Of a stretch of DNA of 64,000 bases, positions 25,993 through 35,610 are shown one piece after another (the stretch's first letter is position 1; every line of letters begins with the position of its first letter). The notes beneath the pieces are model-generated. The model ran no database searches and was not told the DNA's origin. It saw only the letters and a program-made list of their open reading frames with translations. The translations under genes were made by a program, and so were the position numbers. This DNA is from Candidatus Rhodoblastus alkanivorans. Lineage in GTDB: Bacteria; Pseudomonadota; Alphaproteobacteria; Rhizobiales; Beijerinckiaceae. Where the stretch lies: contig NZ_JAIVFP010000001.1 of assembly GCF_022760755.1 (NCBI RefSeq), positions 1,468,001 to 1,532,000 on the forward strand, written 5' to 3'.

Positions 25993-27129
25993 ATGCGCAT
26001 TGCCGTTTCCGCCGAGACCGACGCCAATGAAGCGCGCGTCGCGGCGACGCCCGAAACCGTGAAAAAACTGGTCGGCCTGGGCGCCGAGGTCGCTGTGCAG
26101 GCTGGCGCCGGCCAGGCTTCCGGAATTGTCGACGCCGATTTCGAAAAGGCCGGCGCGAAAATCACGCCGGACGCCGCGGCGACCGTCGCCGGCGCCGACG
26201 TGGTCCTGGCGGTCCGCCGGCCGGCTCCGTCCGCGCTTGCCGGAGTCAACGCCAACGCGGCGGTGCTGGCGATCATGGACCCCTATGGCCAGCACGAGGC
26301 GCTCAACGCCCTCGCCCAGACCCAGGTCCAGGCCTTCGCCATGGAGCTGATGCCCCGCATCACCCGCGCCCAGGTCATGGACGTCCTGTCCTCGCAGGCC
26401 AATCTCGCAGGCTATCGCGCGGTGCTCGACGCAGCGGCCGAATATGGCCGCGCCATCCCGATGATGATGACCGCGGCCGGCACCGTCCCGGCGGCCAAGA
26501 TCTTCATCATGGGCGTCGGCGTCGCGGGGCTTCAGGCCATCGCCACGGCGCGGCGTCTGGGCGGCATCGTCACCGCCACCGACGTTCGCCCGGCGACCAA
26601 GGAGCAGGTCGAATCGCTCGGCGCCAAATTTCTCGCGGTCGAGGACGAGGAATTCAAACAGGCGCAGACGGCCGGCGGTTACGCCAAGGAAATGTCGGCG
26701 GAATATCAGGCCAAACAGGCCGCTCTCACTGCCTCGCATATCGCCAAGCAGGACATCGTCGTCACCACCGCGCTCATTCCCGGCCGTCCGGCGCCGCGGC
26801 TCATTTCGGCCGAAATGGTCGCCTCGATGCGGCCCGGCTCGGTGATCGTCGATCTCGCGGTCGAGCGCGGGGGAAACTGCGAATTGTCCCGCCCCGGCGA
26901 AATCGTCGTGACCGACAATCACGTCAAGATCGTCGGCCATCTGAACGTCGCCGGCCGCCTCGCCGCCACCGCCTCGCAGCTCTACGCCAAGAACCTGCTC
27001 GCCTTCCTCGAAACCTTGATCGACAAGGAGGCGAAGTCGCTCAGGATCGACGGCGAGGACGAACTGGTCAAGGCGACGCGGCTCACCCAGGGCGGCGCCG
27101 TCGTCCATCCCAATTTTGCGGCGGCCTGA
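25993..27129 (+). CDS. pntAA: NAD(P) transhydrogenase subunit alpha, part 1 (NAD-binding domain I)
   Basis: 378 residues from the ATG at 25993 (GGTGGAG just upstream; the GTG at 25981 is less likely). It has the N-terminal MRIAVSAETDANEARVAATPETVKKL, the AYGRA-like YGRAIPMMMTAAGTVPAAKI region, the Rossmann IMGVGVAGLQAIATARRLG, and the mobile-loop region TTALIPGRPAPRL. It binds NAD(H) and transfers hydride to NADP bound by PntB. Organisation in three genes (pntAA, pntAB, pntB) matches Rhodospirillum-type transhydrogenase. Confidence 0.95.
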   Translation: MRIAVSAETDANEARVAATPETVKKLVGLGAEVAVQAGAGQASGIVDADFEKAGAKITPDAAATVAGADVVLAVRRPAPSALAGVNANAAVLAIMDPYGQHEALNALAQTQVQAFAMELMPRITRAQVMDVLSSQANLAGYRAVLDAAAEYGRAIPMMMTAAGTVPAAKIFIMGVGVAGLQAIATARRLGGIVTATDVRPATKEQVESLGAKFLAVEDEEFKQAQTAGGYAKEMSAEYQAKQAALTASHIAKQDIVVTTALIPGRPAPRLISAEMVASMRPGSVIVDLAVERGGNCELSRPGEIVVTDNHVKIVGHLNVAGRLAATASQLYAKNLLAFLETLIDKEAKSLRIDGEDELVKATRLTQGGAVVHPNFAAA

Positions 27130-27199
27130 AATTCTCCGCGCGGCCCGAGGCCGCTGATCCAACCACTTGATTGAAGCCCGAGAGAGAGGGGCGCATTTC

Positions 27200-27655
27200 A
27201 TGGCTACTGACGCACAATCGCTGGTCGACCGGGCGCAGGACGCGGCGCGGGCCGCCCGCGCCGCCGCCGACGCGGCCCAGACCTACGCCGATCGCGCCGC
27301 GCATGTCGCCGACGCGGCGGGCGCCGCCGCCCATGTGGCGAGCGGCGGCGCGATCGATCCGTTCATCTTCCGGCTCGCGATCTTCGTTCTCGCCGTCTTC
27401 GTCGGCTATTACGTGGTCTGGTCGGTGACCCCGGCGCTCCACACGCCGCTGATGTCCGTCACCAACGCCATTTCCTCGGTCATCGTCGTCGGCGCCCTGC
27501 TGTCGGTCGGGGTGAACCTCGCGGGCGCGCTCGACAGCGGCACGGTCTGGGCGCGCATCTTCGGATTCATCGCGCTGATCCTCGCCTCGGTGAACATCTT
27601 CGGCGGCTTCCTCGTCACCGCGCGGATGCTTGCCATGTACAAGAAGAAGGGCTGA
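27200..27655 (+). CDS. pntAB: NAD(P) transhydrogenase subunit alpha, part 2 (membrane domain)
   Basis: 151 residues from the ATG at 27200 (AGAGAGGGG upstream). An Ala-rich helical N-terminus ([19 protein letters not shown]) is followed by four hydrophobic helices, including [20 protein letters not shown] and [19 protein letters not shown], the conserved membrane core of PntAB. With PntB it forms the proton channel. The Ala-rich extension is longer than in many homologues and may form a coiled coil. It lies 70 bp after pntAA and 5 bp before pntB. Confidence 0.93.
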   Translation: MATDAQSLVDRAQDAARAARAAADAAQTYADRAAHVADAAGAAAHVASGGAIDPFIFRLAIFVLAVFVGYYVVWSVTPALHTPLMSVTNAISSVIVVGALLSVGVNLAGALDSGTVWARIFGFIALILASVNIFGGFLVTARMLAMYKKKG

Positions 27656-27660
27656 GGTCC

Positions 27661-29064
27661 ATGAACGTCAATCTCGCGGCTCTTCTCTACCTCGTCTCGG
27701 GGGTGCTGTTCATCTTCGCGCTGCGCGGCCTGTCGCATCCGACCACGTCGCGCCAGGGCAACCGCTTTGGCATGATCGGCATGGCCATCGCGATCGTCAC
27801 GACGCTGGCCTTGCGCCCGCCGTCCGACGGGCTCGGCTGGCTGCTCGTGATCGTCGGCGTCGGCATTGGCGGCGGCTTTGGCGCGGTGCTGGCGCGGCGC
27901 ATCGAAATGACCAAGATGCCGCAGCTGGTGGCTTTCTTCCACTCGCTGGTCGGTCTGGCCGCGGTGCTGGTGGCGGCGGGCGCGCTGTTCGCGCCCCAGG
28001 CCTTCGGCATCGGCGCCCCCGGCCATATCCATCAGGCCAGCCTGATCGAAATGTCGCTCGGCGCGGCGATCGGCGCGATCACCTTCACCGGCTCGGTCAT
28101 CGCCTTCCTCAAGCTCGACGGCCGCATGTCCGGCAAGCCGATCCTGCTGCCCCAGCGCCACGGGCTCAATCTCGCGTTGGGCGTCGGCCTGATCCTGCTG
28201 ATCGCCGCCTTCTTCGGCACGGGCAGCCCCTTCCTGTTCCTGCTGATCGTTCTGGTCTCACTGGCTCTGGGCGTTACGCTCATCATCCCGATCGGCGGCG
28301 CCGACATGCCGGTTGTGGTCTCGATGCTCAACTCCTATTCGGGCTGGGCGGCGGCTGGCATCGGCTTCACGCTCGGCAATCTGGCGCTGATCATCACCGG
28401 CGCGCTGGTCGGCTCCTCGGGCGCGATCCTGTCCTACATCATGTGCAAGGGCATGAACCGTTCCTTCATCTCGGTCATTCTCGGCGGCTTCGGCGGCGAG
28501 GACGCGGCGGCCGCCGGCGGCGCCAAGGAAAGCCGGCCGGTCAAGCAGGGCTCGCCCGAGGACGCGGCCTATATCATGGAGAATTCCTCCAAGGTCATCA
28601 TCGTGCCGGGCTATGGCATGGCGGTGGCGCAGGCCCAGCATGCGCTGCGCGAAATGGGCGACATGCTCAAGGCCGAGGGCGTCGAGGTCAAATACGCCAT
28701 CCATCCGGTGGCGGGCCGCATGCCGGGCCATATGAACGTGCTGCTGGCGGAAGCGAATGTCCCCTATGACGAGGTGTTCGAACTGGAGGACATCAATTCC
28801 GAATTCGCCCAGGCCGACGTCGCCTTCGTGATCGGCGCCAATGACGTGACCAATCCCGCGGCCAAGACCGACAAGACTTCGGCGATCTACGGCATGCCGA
28901 TCCTCGATGTCGAAAAGGCCAAGACGGTCATGTTCGTCAAGCGCGGCATGTCTTCCGGCTATGCCGGCGTGGAGAACGAATTGTTCTTCAAGGACAATAC
29001 GATGATGCTGTTCGGCGACGCCAAGAAAGTGGTCGAGCAAATCCTCAAGGCCATGGCCGACTGA
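27661..29064 (+). CDS. pntB: NAD(P) transhydrogenase subunit beta
   Basis: 467 residues. About nine membrane helices (residues 1-265), with the conserved GSVIAFLKLDGRMSGKPI and the glycine-rich GGADMPVVVSMLNSYSGWAA, then the NADP-binding domain III with IVPGYGMAVAQAQH, HPVAGRMPGHMNVLL, IGANDVTNPAA and VKRGMSSGYAGVEN. It uses the proton gradient to make NADPH from NADH. The ribosome site overlaps the pntAB stop, so translation is likely coupled. A strong terminator follows. Confidence 0.96.
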   Translation: MNVNLAALLYLVSGVLFIFALRGLSHPTTSRQGNRFGMIGMAIAIVTTLALRPPSDGLGWLLVIVGVGIGGGFGAVLARRIEMTKMPQLVAFFHSLVGLAAVLVAAGALFAPQAFGIGAPGHIHQASLIEMSLGAAIGAITFTGSVIAFLKLDGRMSGKPILLPQRHGLNLALGVGLILLIAAFFGTGSPFLFLLIVLVSLALGVTLIIPIGGADMPVVVSMLNSYSGWAAAGIGFTLGNLALIITGALVGSSGAILSYIMCKGMNRSFISVILGGFGGEDAAAAGGAKESRPVKQGSPEDAAYIMENSSKVIIVPGYGMAVAQAQHALREMGDMLKAEGVEVKYAIHPVAGRMPGHMNVLLAEANVPYDEVFELEDINSEFAQADVAFVIGANDVTNPAAKTDKTSAIYGMPILDVEKAKTVMFVKRGMSSGYAGVENELFFKDNTMMLFGDAKKVVEQILKAMAD

Positions 29065-29085
29065 GACCAAACGCATTCTGCGCGA

Positions 29086-29118
29086 GGCGCGGACCGGGCG
29101 ATCCGGTCCGCGCCTTTT
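29086..29118 (+). terminator. Rho-independent terminator of the pnt operon
   Basis: GGCGCGGACCGG (29086-29097) pairs perfectly with CCGGTCCGCGCC (29103-29114) over a five-base loop, followed by TTTT. Confidence 0.85.
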
Positions 29119-29334
29119 GTTTGCCGCGCGGAAATTTGGCGTGGCGCTCTTTATTCCCGGGCTCAGGTTTTGCTAAAAGGCGCCATGTCGTTTTGCGCCC
29201 GTTTCCTTCTCCGGCGAATTATCGGCCCGGCCCGCGGTTGAGCATTTGCGCTCGCCAGCGCGCCGGGATGTTCCGCTGTTCCGCATCCTCGCCGATATCG
29301 GGCCTCGCGCCCTTCGCCACAGAGTTCCTCCGCC

Positions 29335-32300
29335 ATGAATGAGAAGACGGGTCCCGACTATTCCACGACGCTTTACCTGCCGAAAACCGCTTTTCCCATG
29401 CGCGCCGGCCTGCCGAAAAAGGAGCCGGAGCTACTGGCCCATTGGGAAGAAATCGGCCTGACCGAAAAGATGCGGCAGGAAAACGCCGGCAAGCCCAAAT
29501 TCGTGCTGCACGACGGCCCGCCCTACGCCAATGGCAATATCCATATCGGCCATGCGCTGAACAAGATCCTCAAGGATCTCGTGACCCGCTCGCAGCGCAT
29601 GCTCGGCAAGGACGCCAATTACGTTCCGGGCTGGGATTGCCATGGCCTGCCGATCGAATGGAAGATCGAGGAGCAATATCGCGCCAAGGGCCGCAACAAG
29701 GACGAGGTTCCGGTGGTCGAGTTCCGCCGCGAATGCCGCGCTTTCGCGCAACATTGGCTCGACATCCAGCGCGAGGAGTTCAAGCGCCTCGGCGTCGCCG
29801 GCGACTGGACCGGCCGCTACGCCACCATGGATTATGCCGCTGAAAGCGTCATCGCCCGCGAAATCATGAAATTCGCCGCCAATGGCCTGCTCTATCGCGG
29901 CTCCAAGCCGGTGATGTGGTCGGTGGTGGAAAAGACGGCGCTCGCGGAAGCAGAAGTCGAATATGAGGACCACACGTCCGATTGGGTTTTCGTGGCCTTT
30001 CCGGTCAAGAAGGTTGGTGTCATCCAAGTCGATCCAAGAAGAACATTGGACGAGGTGCAGGACAATATGCAGAGAGCGCGCGTTGTCATTTGGACGACCA
30101 CGCCCTGGACGCTACCCGGTAATCGCGCCATCTCCTATTCCCACAAAATCGCCTATGGCCTCTATCGTGTGGTCGCGGCGCCGGAGGGTAATTGGGCCAA
30201 GCCGGGTGATCCGTTCGTCCTCGCGGACAAATTGGCGGAGAGCGTATTTCAGGCGGCGAAGGTCGAGGCCTTCGAACGTCTCCGTGATGTTCCGGCTCTT
30301 GAACTCTCCGAAACGATTTGCGCCCACCCGCTCGCCGCGCTCGGCTATTCCTTCGACGTTCCGCTGCTCGATGGCGACCACGTCACCGACGACGCCGGCG
30401 CCGGCTTCGTCCATACCGCGCCCGGCCACGGCCGCGAGGATTTCGACATCTGGATGGCTTCCGGGCGCCTGCTGCACGAGCGCGGCATCGACACGCGCAT
30501 TCCCTATACGGTGGACGCCGACGGCTTTTATACGAACGAAGTCCCCGGCTTCCCCGGCGCGCGCGTCATCGACGACAAGGGCAACAAGGGCGACGCCAAC
30601 GAGCGGGTCATCAAGGCTTTGATCGAGGCTGGCGCCCTGCTCGCGCGCGGGCGCTTGAAACACCAATATCCGCATAGCTGGCGTTCGAAAAAGCCGGTCA
30701 TTTTCCGCAACACGCCGCAATGGTTCATTGCGATGGACAAGCCTTTCGCGGTTTCGCTCGACGCGACGGCGGCAAAAGGCCTCGGCGCGGGTTCGAACGG
30801 CCCGACCCTGCGCGACTTAGCCTTGGAAGAAATCGCCAGAACCAGCTGGGTCCCGGCGGCGGGCGAAAACCGCATCACCGGCATGATCGCCAACCGCCCC
30901 GACTGGGTGGTGTCGCGCCAGCGCGCCTGGGGCGTGCCGATCGCGGTCTTCGTGAAAAAGGGCGGCCACGACATTCTGGTGGATGAAAAGGTCAACGCCC
31001 GCATCGTCGAAGCTTTCGCTGAAGAAGGCGCCGACGCCTGGTACAAGGAGGGCGCGGCCGAGCGTTTTCTCAGCCCTGAACACGACCCGGCCGATTACGA
31101 AAAAATCGATGACGTGCTCGACGTCTGGTTCGATTCCGGCTCGACCCACGCCTTCACGCTTGAGGACCCGGTTCACTTTCCCACGCTGGCCGGCATCCGC
31201 CGCCGCCACGACGGTGGGCCCGACGAGGTCATGTATCTCGAAGGCTCGGACCAGCATCGTGGCTGGTTCCATTCCTCGCTCTTGGAGAGTTGCAGCACGC
31301 GCGGCCGCGCGCCCTATGATTCCGTGCTGACCCACGGCTTCGTCCTTGACGAAAAGGGCCGCAAAATGTCGAAATCCCTCGGCAATGTCGTGGCGCCGCA
31401 AACAGTCATCAAGGACGCCGGCGCCGACATATTGCGCCTGTGGGTGGCGGCGTCGGATTATTCCGACGACCTGCGCATCGGCAAGGAAATCCTCGCCACT
31501 TTCTCCGAGACCTATCGCAAGCTGCGCAATACTTTGCGCTGGATGCTCGGCGCGCTCGCCCATTTCGACCCGGCGGAAAAAGTCGCCCAGGCCGACATGC
31601 CGGAACTGGAGCGTTACATCCTGCACCGCCTCGGCGAGATCGACGCGCCTGTGCGCGAGGCCTATGCCGCCTTCGACTATAAAAAGGTCGTCGCGCTGCT
31701 GTCGTCGTTCATGACCGGCGATCTTTCCGCCTTTTATTTCGACATCCGCAAGGATTGTCTTTATTGCGACGCGCCGTCGAGCGTGACCCGCAAGGCGGCG
31801 CTGACCGCGATCGACCTCATCTGCGACGCCTTGCTGAAATGGCTGGCGCCGATTCTGTGCTTCACCGCCGAGGAGGCCTGGCTTGAATTTCGCCCGGATG
31901 GCGCGGAATCGGTCCATCTCACAACCTTCGCTTCCGGCCTCGAAATCTGGCGCGACGAGGCGCTCGCCGCCAAATGGCGCCTCGTTCGCCGCATCCGGGC
32001 GGTGGTCACCGGAGCCCTCGAAATCGAGCGTGCGCAAAAAACCATCGGCGCCTCGCTCGAAGCCGACCCGCAGGTCTATATTGCCGACGAAGCCTTGCGC
32101 GCCGCGCTCGAAGGGGTCGATTTCGCCGAAGTCTGCATCACTTCGTCGATCGAGATCGTGGCCGCGCCGCCGCCCGCGGGCGCCTTCGCCTCGCCCGACG
32201 CGGCCGGCGTCGGCGTCGTCAGCCGGCGCGCCCAGGGCAGAAAATGCGCGCGGTCGTGGCGGATCTCGCCGCTGGTCGGCTCCGATCCCGAATTCCCCGA

Positions 32301-32361
32301 CGTGACGCCGCGCGACGCCCGCGCTTTGCGGGAATTGCGCGCTTTGGGCCGCTGGCCGTGA
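29335..32361 (+). CDS. ileS: Isoleucyl-tRNA synthetase
   Basis: 1008 residues, class I synthetase. HIGH motif in [13 protein letters not shown], editing domain (CP1) with [13 protein letters not shown] and [15 protein letters not shown], and KMSKS in [11 protein letters not shown]. The anticodon-binding domain follows. The C-terminal zinc knuckle is degenerate: only the Cys of RKCARSWR remains of the usual four, a known alphaproteobacterial tendency. A patch near residues 223-245 (bases 30010-30080) contains an AGA-AGA Arg pair and another AGA, unusual beside the otherwise CGC/CGG-rich codons. It overlaps lspA by GTGA, so the pair is coupled. Confidence 0.97.
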   Translation: MNEKTGPDYSTTLYLPKTAFPMRAGLPKKEPELLAHWEEIGLTEKMRQENAGKPKFVLHDGPPYANGNIHIGHALNKILKDLVTRSQRMLGKDANYVPGWDCHGLPIEWKIEEQYRAKGRNKDEVPVVEFRRECRAFAQHWLDIQREEFKRLGVAGDWTGRYATMDYAAESVIAREIMKFAANGLLYRGSKPVMWSVVEKTALAEAEVEYEDHTSDWVFVAFPVKKVGVIQVDPRRTLDEVQDNMQRARVVIWTTTPWTLPGNRAISYSHKIAYGLYRVVAAPEGNWAKPGDPFVLADKLAESVFQAAKVEAFERLRDVPALELSETICAHPLAALGYSFDVPLLDGDHVTDDAGAGFVHTAPGHGREDFDIWMASGRLLHERGIDTRIPYTVDADGFYTNEVPGFPGARVIDDKGNKGDANERVIKALIEAGALLARGRLKHQYPHSWRSKKPVIFRNTPQWFIAMDKPFAVSLDATAAKGLGAGSNGPTLRDLALEEIARTSWVPAAGENRITGMIANRPDWVVSRQRAWGVPIAVFVKKGGHDILVDEKVNARIVEAFAEEGADAWYKEGAAERFLSPEHDPADYEKIDDVLDVWFDSGSTHAFTLEDPVHFPTLAGIRRRHDGGPDEVMYLEGSDQHRGWFHSSLLESCSTRGRAPYDSVLTHGFVLDEKGRKMSKSLGNVVAPQTVIKDAGADILRLWVAASDYSDDLRIGKEILATFSETYRKLRNTLRWMLGALAHFDPAEKVAQADMPELERYILHRLGEIDAPVREAYAAFDYKKVVALLSSFMTGDLSAFYFDIRKDCLYCDAPSSVTRKAALTAIDLICDALLKWLAPILCFTAEEAWLEFRPDGAESVHLTTFASGLEIWRDEALAAKWRLVRRIRAVVTGALEIERAQKTIGASLEADPQVYIADEALRAALEGVDFAEVCITSSIEIVAAPPPAGAFASPDAAGVGVVSRRAQGRKCARSWRISPLVGSDPEFPDVTPRDARALRELRALGRWP

Positions 32362-32879
32362 GCCTGTCGCCTCAGGCGCGCCGGCGATTTGCTGGTTTTG
32401 CTGTCGCGGCCGCCGTGCTGGCGGCCGACCAGGCGAGCAAATATTGGGCGATCCGCCTGCTCGACGGGCCGGATCACCCGGGCTACGTCCTGACCCCCTT
32501 TCTGGCGCTCGTCATGAGCTGGAATCGCGGCATCGCCTATACGATGCTGCAATCGGACGGCGATTTCGGCCGCTTTGCTCTGGTCGGAGTCGCGCTGGCC
32601 GCCGTGGGGCTCTTGATTTTCTGGCTGTGGCGGGCGCGCGGCCTGGTTTCGTCAATTGCCTTCGGCTGCCTGATCGGCGGCGCGCTCGGCAATGCGGCGG
32701 ACCGGGTCACCCATGGCGCGGTGGCCGATTTCCTTTACTTCCACACGCCATTCTCGTTGGGGCCGCTGTCGAATTATGTCTTCAACCTCGCCGACGCCGC
32801 CATATTTGTCGGCGTCGTCCTGCTGGTGTATGACGCGACGGCGACGCGGGACGTCGCAATCGGCGAAGACCATGCCTGA
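32358..32879 (+). CDS. lspA: Lipoprotein signal peptidase (signal peptidase II)
   Basis: 173 residues with four membrane helices. The GTG at 32358 is chosen because it overlaps the ileS stop as GTGA and gives the family-typical length. Catalytic aspartates are in GNAADRV and NLADAAIF, and the DQASKYWA motif lies in helix 1. It cuts the signal peptide of diacylglyceryl-modified prolipoproteins in the inner membrane. The ileS-lspA order is widely conserved in Proteobacteria. Confidence 0.95.
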   Translation: MSLSPQARRRFAGFAVAAAVLAADQASKYWAIRLLDGPDHPGYVLTPFLALVMSWNRGIAYTMLQSDGDFGRFALVGVALAAVGLLIFWLWRARGLVSSIAFGCLIGGALGNAADRVTHGAVADFLYFHTPFSLGPLSNYVFNLADAAIFVGVVLLVYDATATRDVAIGEDHA

Positions 32880-32922
32880 CCGGCTTTCGGGACCGCTGCG
32901 ACAACGGAAAAAGGGCTGCGGC

Positions 32923-33339
32923 ATGAACGGAACCTGGACGAAGCCAATCGGCGAAGCCAAAACAGCGCTGCTTCTTACGGCCGCAGCGACGGCTGTTCTT
33001 TGCTTGTTCGCGCCGGCGCGGGCTCAGGAGGCCTCCGATCGGCCGCCGACGGCTTTCGGCGTTGAAATGCCGCACCAATATCTGGTGAACCGGATGGTGA
33101 ATCCGCACCACCAAAACAAGCCAATGGGGAGCGCGCCCGCCGCCGGCTCCAGCCAAGGAGGCGAACAAACCGCCAATACGGCCGGGGGCGCCAGTCAGGC
33201 CAGTGATGACGATGACGACAATTCCGGCACATATCCGAAGCGCTATTTGCTGAACCGCATGTTCAATTGGGGCGGCAGCGGCGACGCCCCGGCGCCGGCG
33301 GCGTCGGCCGCGCCGGCTTCTGCCGCGAAATCGCCTTGA
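32923..33339 (+). CDS. Small secreted protein with repeated NRM motif, unknown function
   Basis: 138 residues from the ATG at 32923. Signal peptide (KTALLLTAAATAVLCLFAPARAQ), then a short protein with two copies of a related motif, HQYLVNRMVNP (near residue 50) and KRYLLNRMFNW (near 108), separated by a Gly/Ser/Ala linker and an acidic run (DDDDD). The C-terminal tail is Pro/Ala-rich. No family recognised. It follows lspA by 43 bp and precedes another undescribed secreted protein; both lie ahead of two M16 peptidase genes on the same strand. Confidence 0.6.
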   Translation: MNGTWTKPIGEAKTALLLTAAATAVLCLFAPARAQEASDRPPTAFGVEMPHQYLVNRMVNPHHQNKPMGSAPAAGSSQGGEQTANTAGGASQASDDDDDNSGTYPKRYLLNRMFNWGGSGDAPAPAASAAPASAAKSP

Positions 33340-33364
33340 ATCCACGTTAGACGGCGCTATTTTA

Positions 33365-34132
33365 GTGGCTTTGACAAAAGGGCGTGAGGCTTTGGCGAAG
33401 GGTTTCGGGGTTGGTTTGGCGTTGACGAAACGCCCGCGGCGACGGTTCGCGCCTCTTTTGGCTGGCGGCCTGATGGTCTGCGCCTCTGTTTTCGTCCAGA
33501 CGGGCGCCCGCGCCGACGATTCCCTCTGGGGCAAGGCGATGAGCACGATCGGCCTTGGCGCAAAGCCTTTGTCCAGTCAGGATGGCGCGCGACAGCAGCC
33601 CGCCGCCGTGGCGCCCGAGCAGGCGAAGACCAATCCGTCCGCGGCGCAACCAATGCGTCCGGTCAGCGACGGCGCCGGTCCCGCTGCGGCGCCGGGCCAA
33701 AATCAGAATTTGCTGACGAACTGGTTCGGCTTGGGCCGCCACAACGACCCGCAGCCCACGGCCCAGGCGGCGCTTGAGCCGCAGCGCAAGGCGCTGACCC
33801 CCGTCGATACGCCGCCGCCCGCGCCGGCCCCGGGACCCTCCGGCGGACCGGGCCTGTGGGACCAGATGCTCGGAACGGTCGGGCTCAACTCGCGGAATCC
33901 GGCCGATAATATCTATTATGCCGACCGGCCGAAGCTGACCGTTCCCAAGGCGCGCGCCTTGCCTGAGCCGGAGGCGAGCCGCACGCCGGCCGGAACCCGG
34001 CCGTCCAATCCACCGGATTTGATCCAGCCGCCGCAGGATTATCTCGAAAAGGTCCGCGGCGCCGACGGCAATGTCTCCGGCCTGCGCCCGGGCGACGAGG
34101 CCAAGGACAAGAAATTTTTCGGCCTGTTCTGA
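33365..34132 (+). CDS. Secreted proline-rich protein with LW...M..GLG repeats, unknown function
   Basis: Up to 255 residues; the GTG at 33365 is the longest start and no clear ribosome site decides. A basic N-terminus (TKRPRRRFAP) and hydrophobic core (LLAGGLMVCASVFV) form a signal ending in ARADD. Two related motifs occur, SLWGKAMSTIGLG just after the signal and GLWDQMLGTVGLN near 165, with LLTNWFGLG between, all separated by Pro/Ala/Gln linkers. The protein ends DKKFFGLF. No family recognised. The NRM and LW..M motifs suggest short amphipathic binding segments on a disordered chain. A terminator follows. Confidence 0.6.
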   Translation: MALTKGREALAKGFGVGLALTKRPRRRFAPLLAGGLMVCASVFVQTGARADDSLWGKAMSTIGLGAKPLSSQDGARQQPAAVAPEQAKTNPSAAQPMRPVSDGAGPAAAPGQNQNLLTNWFGLGRHNDPQPTAQAALEPQRKALTPVDTPPPAPAPGPSGGPGLWDQMLGTVGLNSRNPADNIYYADRPKLTVPKARALPEPEASRTPAGTRPSNPPDLIQPPQDYLEKVRGADGNVSGLRPGDEAKDKKFFGLF

Positions 34133-34155
34133 GTGTCGCTTCACGAGCGAATTTT

Positions 34156-34183
34156 AAAAGCCGGGGCTGTCGTTCCGGCTTTT
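34156..34183 (+). terminator. Rho-independent terminator before the M16 genes
   Basis: AAAAGCCGG (34156-34164) pairs with CCGGCTTTT (34175-34183), with a ten-base loop; the T run is part of the stem. The stem is symmetrical, so it could work in both directions. Confidence 0.7.
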
Positions 34184-34232
34184 GCGTTCTATATTGTCTG
34201 AATAGCTTTTTTCCAGAATAAGGAATCGCACC

Positions 34233-35588
34233 TTGGCTCGATCGCAGCTTTTTCCCCATTCAGGCGCGGCGCAGGAGACGTCGTCGGTCGAGACCGGGGA
34301 GGGCGGCGCGACCCATTCCGGACCGCGGGTCGATCATTTCCGTCTCGACAATGGCATGGACGTGGTGGTCATCCCCGACCATCGCGCGCCGGTCGTCACC
34401 CATACGGTGTGGTATCGCAACGGCTCGGCCGACGACCCGCGGGGAAAAAGCGGCATCGCCCATTTCCTCGAACATCTGATGTTCAAGGGCACCAACGCCC
34501 ACAAGCAGGGTGAGTTCTCCCATCTCGTGGCCGAACTCGGCGGCCAGGAGAACGCCTTCACGTCTTATGATTTCACCGCCTATTTCCAGCGCGTCGCCCG
34601 CGAACACCTCAAGACCATGATGGAATTCGAGGCCGACCGCATGACCGGCCTGAACCTGACCGACGAGGTGGTGGCGCCGGAGCGCGATGTCGTCATGGAA
34701 GAGCGCCGCATGCGGACGGAGGCCGATCCGGCCGCCCAGCTCGACGAGGCGCTGAACGCGGCGCTCTACACCCATCATTCCTATGGCGTGCCGATCATCG
34801 GCTGGGGGCACGAGATCGAGACTCTCGACCGCCAGGACGCGCTCGCTTATTACCGCCGCTTCTATACGCCGGAAAACGCCATCCTCGTCGTCGCCGGCGA
34901 CGTCGAGGCGCCGGAAGTCGAGATGCTGGCGCGCGAGACTTACGGCAAGATCCCGGCGCGCGGCGAGGCGCCGCAGCGCCATCGCCCGCGCGAGCCGGAG
35001 CCCCGCGCCGAGCGCATCGTCCGGCTCGCCGACGCCAAGGTCGAGCAGCCGCAGTTCGAGCGCATCTATCTCGTCCCCTCGGCTCATACCGCGGAAAAAG
35101 GCGAGGCCGAGGCGCTCGACGTGCTGGCGCATCATCTCGGCGGCGGCCAGACCAGCCTGCTGTTCCGCCGCCTGGTGCTGGAGCGCAAGATCGCCGTCTC
35201 CGCCGGCGCCTATTATTACTCCGACGCCGTGGATGAGAGCCGCTTCTACGTTTACGCTTTGCCCGCCGAGGGCGTGAGCCTCGACGAGCTTGAGCGCGGC
35301 GTGGACGCGGTGCTGGAAGAATCGCGGCGCGACGGCGTCAGTGGCGAAGACGTCGCGCGCGCCGCGACGCGGCTCGTGGCCGACGCGGTTTACGCGCAGG
35401 ACAACCAGACCTCGCTCGCGCGCTGGTTCGGCGCCGCGCTCGCCAATGGCGGCACGATCGACGACGTGCTCGGCTGGAGCGCGCGGATCGAGGCGGTGAG
35501 CGTCGAGGACGTCGCCAAGGCCATGAAATGGCTCAATAAACGCCGCGCCGTCTCCGGTTTCCTGCTCAAGGACCAGGCCGCGGCCTGA
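34233..35588 (+). CDS. M16 family zinc peptidase, catalytic subunit
   Basis: 451 residues from a TTG at 34233, with AAGGA eight bases upstream. The inverted zinc motif HFLEH is at residues 77-81, followed by the distal Glu in EERRMRTEADP. N- and C-terminal M16 domains are both present (YYRRFYTPENAILVVAGDV, TSLLFRRLVLERKIAVSAG). It is similar to mitochondrial processing peptidase beta and bacterial pitrilysin-like proteases. It forms a pair with the next gene, which lacks the zinc site, as in mitochondrial MPP and other bacterial M16B pairs. Confidence 0.92.
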   Translation: MARSQLFPHSGAAQETSSVETGEGGATHSGPRVDHFRLDNGMDVVVIPDHRAPVVTHTVWYRNGSADDPRGKSGIAHFLEHLMFKGTNAHKQGEFSHLVAELGGQENAFTSYDFTAYFQRVAREHLKTMMEFEADRMTGLNLTDEVVAPERDVVMEERRMRTEADPAAQLDEALNAALYTHHSYGVPIIGWGHEIETLDRQDALAYYRRFYTPENAILVVAGDVEAPEVEMLARETYGKIPARGEAPQRHRPREPEPRAERIVRLADAKVEQPQFERIYLVPSAHTAEKGEAEALDVLAHHLGGGQTSLLFRRLVLERKIAVSAGAYYYSDAVDESRFYVYALPAEGVSLDELERGVDAVLEESRRDGVSGEDVARAATRLVADAVYAQDNQTSLARWFGAALANGGTIDDVLGWSARIEAVSVEDVAKAMKWLNKRRAVSGFLLKDQAAA

Positions 35589-35610
35589 GCGTCAGAAGAA
35601 AGTTGACTCC

